From positions 63,647 to 74,056 of the forward strand of contig PAJW01000007.1 in the NCBI GenBank assembly GCA_002710265.1: a stretch of 10,410 nucleotides of DNA, written 5' to 3'. This stretch comes from Gammaproteobacteria bacterium. Its GTDB lineage: Bacteria > Pseudomonadota > Gammaproteobacteria > Magnimaribacterales > D2472. How positions within the stretch are numbered: the stretch's first letter is position 1; the number at the start of each line of letters is the position of its first letter. Below the pieces are notes generated by a model, which saw only the letters and a list, made by a program, of their open reading frames with translations, did not search any database and had not been told where the DNA came from. A program made the position numbers and the translations under genes. This document shows positions 7,332-10,410 of this stretch, one piece after another.

Positions 7332-8327
7332 TTAAATTCCAATCTGATCTCCTATCAAAAATGAGCCATTGAATTCAAACTTCCATTTTAGGGTACTATA
7401 ACCCATTTTATGAACTTTTTCTCTGAACAAAATGGGATCTGAAGGAACTGCCATCATAAAAAAACCGCCTCCTCCCGCGCCAACTATTTTGCCACCAGGC
7501 GATCCAATTTTTTTGAATTTCAGGTATAAGTCATCAAACTTAGAATTGCTTATTTTTTTTGAAAGCTTTCGTTTAATTTCCCAATGCCTGTCCATTAATT
7601 GCCCTAAATTCTCAATATCGGCATTGACAAGATGTTCTATAGACCGTTTTCCAATATCTTTTATTTCATCATAGACGCCTACTATCGTTGATTGATCCGC
7701 AACTTCCTGTGATTTTATAATGTTAGTAGAGAATCGTTCTTTACCTGTATATATAAGGACTAGATGATCTTCAAGCTTAGTTAGATTTGTTTTATTTACT
7801 TCAAGTGGCATACATTTCACATCGGTACCTATATTAGAATGAATCATCTGTATACCTCCAATAGCAGCGATGTATTGATCTTGAACCCCTCCAGGAAAAC
7901 CAAGTATTTCTCTCTCAATATGATAAGCGACTTCTGCGAGCTGTGTTTGCGTATATTCTATATTTAACATTTGAATCAAGGCCTTTATTAAGCCGACGAT
8001 TACAGTGCTTGAGCTGCCAAGACCAATTCCAGTCGGGAGTGATGTGAACGTTGATATTTGAATACCATTTTTTATCTTAAAATATCTTAACGTTTCTCTT
8101 ATTAGATCATTGTTTATTTCGTCAAGGTAATCACAAAACTGAACATCGGTTGTTTGAATTAATATTCGATCATCCAGAAATCTAGGAGAGACGGAAACTG
8201 TTATATATTGATCAATCGCAGCAGTAATTAGTTGCCCACCATATGCATTCGAGTAAAAAGGTAAATCCGTGCCTCCCCCTCCTAGCGAAATTCTATATGG
8301 TGTTCTGGAAATAAAGATTTTAGCCAT
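7332..8327 (-). CDS. hddA: HddA-type D-glycero-alpha-D-manno-heptose-7-phosphate kinase (GHMP family)
   Basis: A 331-aa GHMP kinase. N-terminal substrate motif RTPYRISLGGGGTDLP (8-23), ATP-binding glycine-serine loop LPTGIGLGSSS (97-107), GFPGGVQDQY (143-152) with a candidate catalytic Asp150, and C-terminal motif 3 KIVGAGGGGFF (280-290) are all present. This pattern matches HddA, which phosphorylates the anomeric hydroxyl of heptose 7-phosphate to give the 1,7-bisphosphate on the way to nucleotide-activated heptose. Neighbouring GmhA and GmhB homologues support this. The ATG at 8327 is 3 nt after the IMPase A stop; its ribosome binding site is weak, suggesting coupling. The usual fourth enzyme of the GDP-heptose route, the HddC guanylyltransferase, is not seen here. 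Related GHMP sugar kinases (fucose kinase-like) share these motifs, so the exact sugar is inferred from context. Confidence 0.88.
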   Translation of the reverse strand: MAKIFISRTPYRISLGGGGTDLPFYSNAYGGQLITAAIDQYITVSVSPRFLDDRILIQTTDVQFCDYLDEINNDLIRETLRYFKIKNGIQISTFTSLPTGIGLGSSSTVIVGLIKALIQMLNIEYTQTQLAEVAYHIEREILGFPGGVQDQYIAAIGGIQMIHSNIGTDVKCMPLEVNKTNLTKLEDHLVLIYTGKERFSTNIIKSQEVADQSTIVGVYDEIKDIGKRSIEHLVNADIENLGQLMDRHWEIKRKLSKKISNSKFDDLYLKFKKIGSPGGKIVGAGGGGFFMMAVPSDPILFREKVHKMGYSTLKWKFEFNGSFLIGDQIGI

Positions 8328-8330
8328 TGT

Positions 8331-9125
8331 CTAAATGTTCGCCCCTAAAGCTTCATTTATCTCACTTAACAAAAATTCATTAGTTGCAACAACACCCAAG
8401 TTTTCTCTAGTGGGTGGGAATAAGTTACCACTAAATAACTTAATTTGCCCCCCAGCTGATTTAATCATTAACGATCCCGCTGCTATGTCCCAGATCTTAT
8501 CATGCGGATTAATGTATGCATCTAATCTCCCGCAAGCAACATAGGCAATCTCTAAATTCGCAGACTCAATAACATGCAGGCGTCTTGTCATTGGAGGAGC
8601 CAATTTGTTGATAAGTTTTGGTAGATTAACATCTTCTCTATCCCAATCTGATTGATTACAATTTAGCGAAACTAAGGACTTGTTTAACTCAGCAACCCCA
8701 GACGTAGCGATTTCCTCTCCATTTAAAGTCGCCCTATTCCTATCAGCTAAAAATAGCTCGTTATGGCTTGGATCATAGATTCCAGAATATAAGACACCTT
8801 TTTTATCTGCAACACTTATTGCATGAACATAGAAAGGAAATCTCTTTAGAAAATTTGTACTTCCACAAATTGGATCAATAATCCATAGGTATTTATTGTC
8901 GCTATCAAAATCATTGAAGTTATAGCCTTTGTTTTCCTCCTCACTCAATACAAGGTCTTCAGGGAAATATTCTTTAATAGCTCCTATTATAAATGTGTTT
9001 GCCAATAAATCTGCTTCAGCAAGATAACCCTTTTCGTAGGAATACCGAGCGCTAAAGTTTTCGTTAGCCTTAATATGGCTAGAAACCTTAGGAAGAATAG
9101 TTTGAATAAATGTTTGTCTATCCAT
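8331..9125 (-). CDS. Inositol monophosphatase-family protein (IMPase A) with altered metal motif
   Basis: A 264-aa full-length member of the IMPase/CysQ phosphatase family. LSEEEN (60-65) carries the first metal-binding Glu, WIIDPICGSTNF (81-92) is the central motif, and IWDIAAGSLMIKSAGG (211-226) holds the last metal-binding Asp213. The family consensus for the central motif is DPIDGT; here the second Asp is Cys87 (codon TGT) and the Gly-Thr is Gly-Ser. The Cys replaces a residue that normally binds Mg, so activity, metal choice or substrate may differ. The overall fold motifs and length are otherwise ordinary. The ATG at 9125 is 15 nt after the NeuB-family stop, with an A-rich spacer and no clear Shine-Dalgarno sequence. 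It is 3 nt before hddA. A likely job is dephosphorylating a sugar or ulosonate phosphate made in this operon. A non-catalytic role cannot be ruled out. Confidence 0.87.
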   Translation of the reverse strand: MDRQTFIQTILPKVSSHIKANENFSARYSYEKGYLAEADLLANTFIIGAIKEYFPEDLVLSEEENKGYNFNDFDSDNKYLWIIDPICGSTNFLKRFPFYVHAISVADKKGVLYSGIYDPSHNELFLADRNRATLNGEEIATSGVAELNKSLVSLNCNQSDWDREDVNLPKLINKLAPPMTRRLHVIESANLEIAYVACGRLDAYINPHDKIWDIAAGSLMIKSAGGQIKLFSGNLFPPTRENLGVVATNEFLLSEINEALGANI

Positions 9126-9140
9126 ATCTAATATTTTTTT

Positions 9141-10211
9141 TCAAAAATCAGATAATTCAAGTATTTTGTTTTTGGACAGATCGCTCTTGGCTGTTGAACC
9201 TAGTATATTGTAAAATTGATCAGGCAATAGACCACCTTCTTTTTTGGTTACGACAGTTGTCAACATTTCCTTGGTTATCTTAGCACCCTTTGCAATGTCC
9301 GTGGCCGCAACTATTCTTTTTGATAAAATTGAATGTAGTGCGAGCTCAGAGGGAAGAAAATTCTTTTCTGAACGCCCTAGAGCAGAAACAATTTTTTCAC
9401 ACATTCCGACTAAAGTCTCAAACTCACTAAACTCTAGGGAGGCTGCTTGATCAGGCCCACTCATTTTTCTACTGAGACTTACATGTTTCTCCACAACATT
9501 GGCACCTAAAGTTACTGCACCAATCGTTCCTTCTACACCAACAGCATGCCCTGAGAAACCAATGTCAATGTTAAACATATTTTGCATTATTGGTATGCAC
9601 CTTAGATGTTTATCCTCTATTGGACTTGGGTAAGCTGATGTGCAATGGAGAAACATCATAGGGCATCCTGCATCATCAAATATCTTCTTTGTAATGCTCA
9701 TCTGCGAGTAATCAGTCATTCCAGTACTAACAATTGTCGGAATCATTTTACTCGCAATATACTCACAGAATTGGTAATTGGTTGCATCGATGCTTGCAAG
9801 CTTGAGAACTTTAGCTTTATTCTCTGCCAGAAAATCTACACTCTTCTCTTCCCATGGACTCACAATAAAATCAAGACCAATGGACTCAGAATATTCCCAA
9901 AGTTCAAGCACTTGTTCGTCTTCGAATTCCAGCCTTGAATCAGGATATGACCAAGTTCCAAAAGCCCTATTTTCAGAGGGAAAATCATTTTCATCTTTAC
10001 TAAGATATCCAGTGGGCTCTTCAACTTCTACACCAGACAAGAGCAAAGCTTCAAAATTGCGTTTTTGAAATTTAACTGCGTCTGCTCGCGCTTCTTTAGA
10101 GGCGTCTATCATTCGTTTGGCTAAGTCCATATGACCGTTATGATTGATTCCAATTTCTGCAATAAAGTATGTAGCTGGTCCTTCTTTGAGGTATTTTTCT
10201 TTAAAATTCAT
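9141..10211 (-). CDS. neuB: NeuB-family ulosonic acid synthase (sialic-acid-synthase-like) with C-terminal SAF domain
   Basis: A 356-aa protein that should condense phosphoenolpyruvate with an aldose to give a 3-deoxy-2-ulosonic acid. TIM-barrel motifs from the ATG start are FIAEIGINHNG (16-26), VKFQ (46-49), KLAS (137-140), STGM (162-165), LHCTSAYPSP (188-197), GFSGHAVG (218-225) and EKHVSLSRKMSGPDQAASLE (241-260). A C-terminal SAF (antifreeze-like) domain covers about 298-356. The SAF segment reads TKKEGGLLPD (322-331) rather than the KRPG.GI seen in many bacterial NeuB proteins, and GFSGH replaces GYSDH; from memory both look closer to animal NANS enzymes, which use phosphorylated substrates. 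I chose ATG 10211 because AGGA at 10223-10220 lies 8 nt upstream; the frame extends to a TTG at 10238 that lacks this support. It is first in block 1. Its sugar substrate is not identifiable. Confidence 0.9.
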   Translation of the reverse strand: MNFKEKYLKEGPATYFIAEIGINHNGHMDLAKRMIDASKEARADAVKFQKRNFEALLLSGVEVEEPTGYLSKDENDFPSENRAFGTWSYPDSRLEFEDEQVLELWEYSESIGLDFIVSPWEEKSVDFLAENKAKVLKLASIDATNYQFCEYIASKMIPTIVSTGMTDYSQMSITKKIFDDAGCPMMFLHCTSAYPSPIEDKHLRCIPIMQNMFNIDIGFSGHAVGVEGTIGAVTLGANVVEKHVSLSRKMSGPDQAASLEFSEFETLVGMCEKIVSALGRSEKNFLPSELALHSILSKRIVAATDIAKGAKITKEMLTTVVTKKEGGLLPDQFYNILGSTAKSDLSKNKILELSDF

Positions 10212-10219
10212 ATTTCTTA

Positions 10220-10223
10220 TCCT
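10220..10223 (-). promoter_or_regulatory. Ribosome binding site of the NeuB-family gene
   Basis: AGGA on the minus strand, 8 nt before the ATG at 10211. It decides this start over the in-frame TTG at 10238, which would add nine residues (MNNHNRIRN) with no family resemblance. Confidence 0.6.
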
Positions 10224-10300
10224 ATTGTGATTATTCAAGTTAAACTTCCAATCAAATCTTTTTAAGCTTAAATTAATGTGAGTGGATTAAAAAAGAGAGG

Positions 10301-10329
10301 AGTATACTCAGCATTTTAAACTTAGTCCA
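10301..10329 (-). promoter_or_regulatory. Candidate sigma-70-type promoter for block 1
   Basis: TGGACT at 10329-10324 (4 of 6 with TTGACA) and TATACT at 10306-10301 (5 of 6 with TATAAT) are separated by 17 nt. A transcript starting about 7 nt downstream would have a leader of roughly 80 nt before the NeuB ATG. The -10 lies within a 10-bp palindrome GAGTATACTC. AT-rich DNA gives such matches by chance, and a main promoter farther upstream is equally possible if the gene at the right edge is part of the same operon. Confidence 0.3.
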
Positions 10330-10335
10330 CAGATT

Positions 10336-10410
10336 TTATAAATGCAGGCCACACTCTTTAGACTCATTAAGCTTACACAAGTCTAAATAATCAGCGTTAA
10401 CTCTCAAATT
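10336..10410 (-). CDS. Possible C-terminal tail of an upstream minus-strand gene
   Basis: One minus-strand frame is open from the right edge for 24 codons to a TAA at 10338-10336, while the other two frames meet stops within a few codons. The encoded tail begins NLRVNADYLDLCKLN and ends CGLHL. This is a plausible protein end and would place another gene upstream in the same direction, but 24 codons are too few to recognise a family and the frame could be open by chance. A 31-nt inverted repeat lies inside it. Confidence 0.35.
   Translation of the reverse strand, partial: NLRVNADYLDLCKLNESKECGLHL
10357..10387. repeat. 31-nt inverted repeat upstream of the locus
   Basis: TTTAGACT at 10357-10364 on the plus strand is matched by AGTCTAAA at 10380-10387, an 8-bp perfect stem. 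The centre contains AAGCTT. In minus-strand RNA two G-U pairs and one further pair extend it to about 11 bp with a 9-nt loop. No U-tract follows on either strand, so it is not a standard intrinsic terminator. It overlaps the possible upstream gene tail. Confidence 0.4.

Noticed and set aside
7553-7560. A8 tract (minus strand) inside hddA as a phase-variation switch; a second A8 tract lies at 9134-9141 between neuB and IMPase A
   Set aside because: Eight bases is short for slippage-based switching, such runs are expected in AT-rich DNA, and the hddA frame is intact.
9645-10068. Two overlapping plus-strand open frames of 96-97 codons
   Set aside because: Both are antisense shadows of the NeuB-family gene, whose motifs are well conserved on the minus strand. 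The shadow proteins are low-complexity or lack motifs.
10228-10255. TTGATT and TAATCA with a 16-nt spacer as a promoter for the NeuB gene
   Set aside because: A transcript from it would begin at or inside the ribosome binding site at 10220-10223, leaving almost no leader.
1-10410. CRISPR arrays, tRNA or rRNA genes, insertion sequences
   Set aside because: I saw no regularly spaced repeats, no tRNA-like or rRNA sequence, and no transposase frame. Nearly all of the window is covered by biosynthetic genes.
10211-10410. JUMPstart/ops element typical of enterobacterial O-antigen operons
   Set aside because: No GGCGGTAGCGTG-like sequence is present upstream of the first gene within the window.

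Overview
The window is part of a surface-polysaccharide (O-antigen or capsule type) biosynthesis locus. Every gene I can support lies on the minus strand, so the locus reads from the right end to the left. The DNA is AT-rich by eye. Gene types (Wzx-type flippase, heptose-phosphate enzymes, NeuB/NeuA-type enzymes, a LIC12162-type transferase) suggest a Gram-negative bacterium with an exchangeable glycan locus. I cannot name the genus. A marine or aquatic proteobacterium is a guess only.

Block 1 (10211 down to 4705) is seven tightly packed genes: a NeuB-family ulosonate synthase; an inositol-monophosphatase-family phosphatase (IMPase A); an HddA-type GHMP heptose-7-phosphate kinase; a GmhA-type sedoheptulose-7-phosphate isomerase; a small transaldolase; a GmhB-type HAD phosphatase; and a NeuA-type cytidylyltransferase (A). 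Gaps are 39 nt or less, and GmhA and transaldolase share one base. A 177-nt gap with a weak hairpin follows. Block 2 (4527 down to the left edge) holds a LIC12162-family transferase, a Wzx-type flippase, a second NeuA-type cytidylyltransferase (B) and a second IMPase-family phosphatase (IMPase B, cut by the window edge). The first two share one base and the last two overlap by 14 nt.

Transaldolase, GmhA, HddA and GmhB fit a route to D-glycero-D-manno-heptose 1-phosphate. NeuB, the cytidylyltransferases and the phosphatases fit a CMP-activated 3-deoxy-ulosonic acid. The transferase and flippase would use and export the product. What is unusual is the mix: a ulosonate synthase embedded among heptose genes, two dissimilar cytidylyltransferases, two phosphatases, no recognisable heptose-1-phosphate guanylyltransferase (HddC), and no UDP-HexNAc epimerase, dehydratase or aminotransferase that would normally make sialic, legionaminic or pseudaminic acid precursors. 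One hypothesis is that the NeuB enzyme condenses PEP with a non-amino aldose phosphate, possibly the manno-heptose 7-phosphate made next door. This is inference only.

The right edge (10212-10410) holds a possible tail of another minus-strand gene, a 31-nt inverted repeat and a candidate promoter for block 1.
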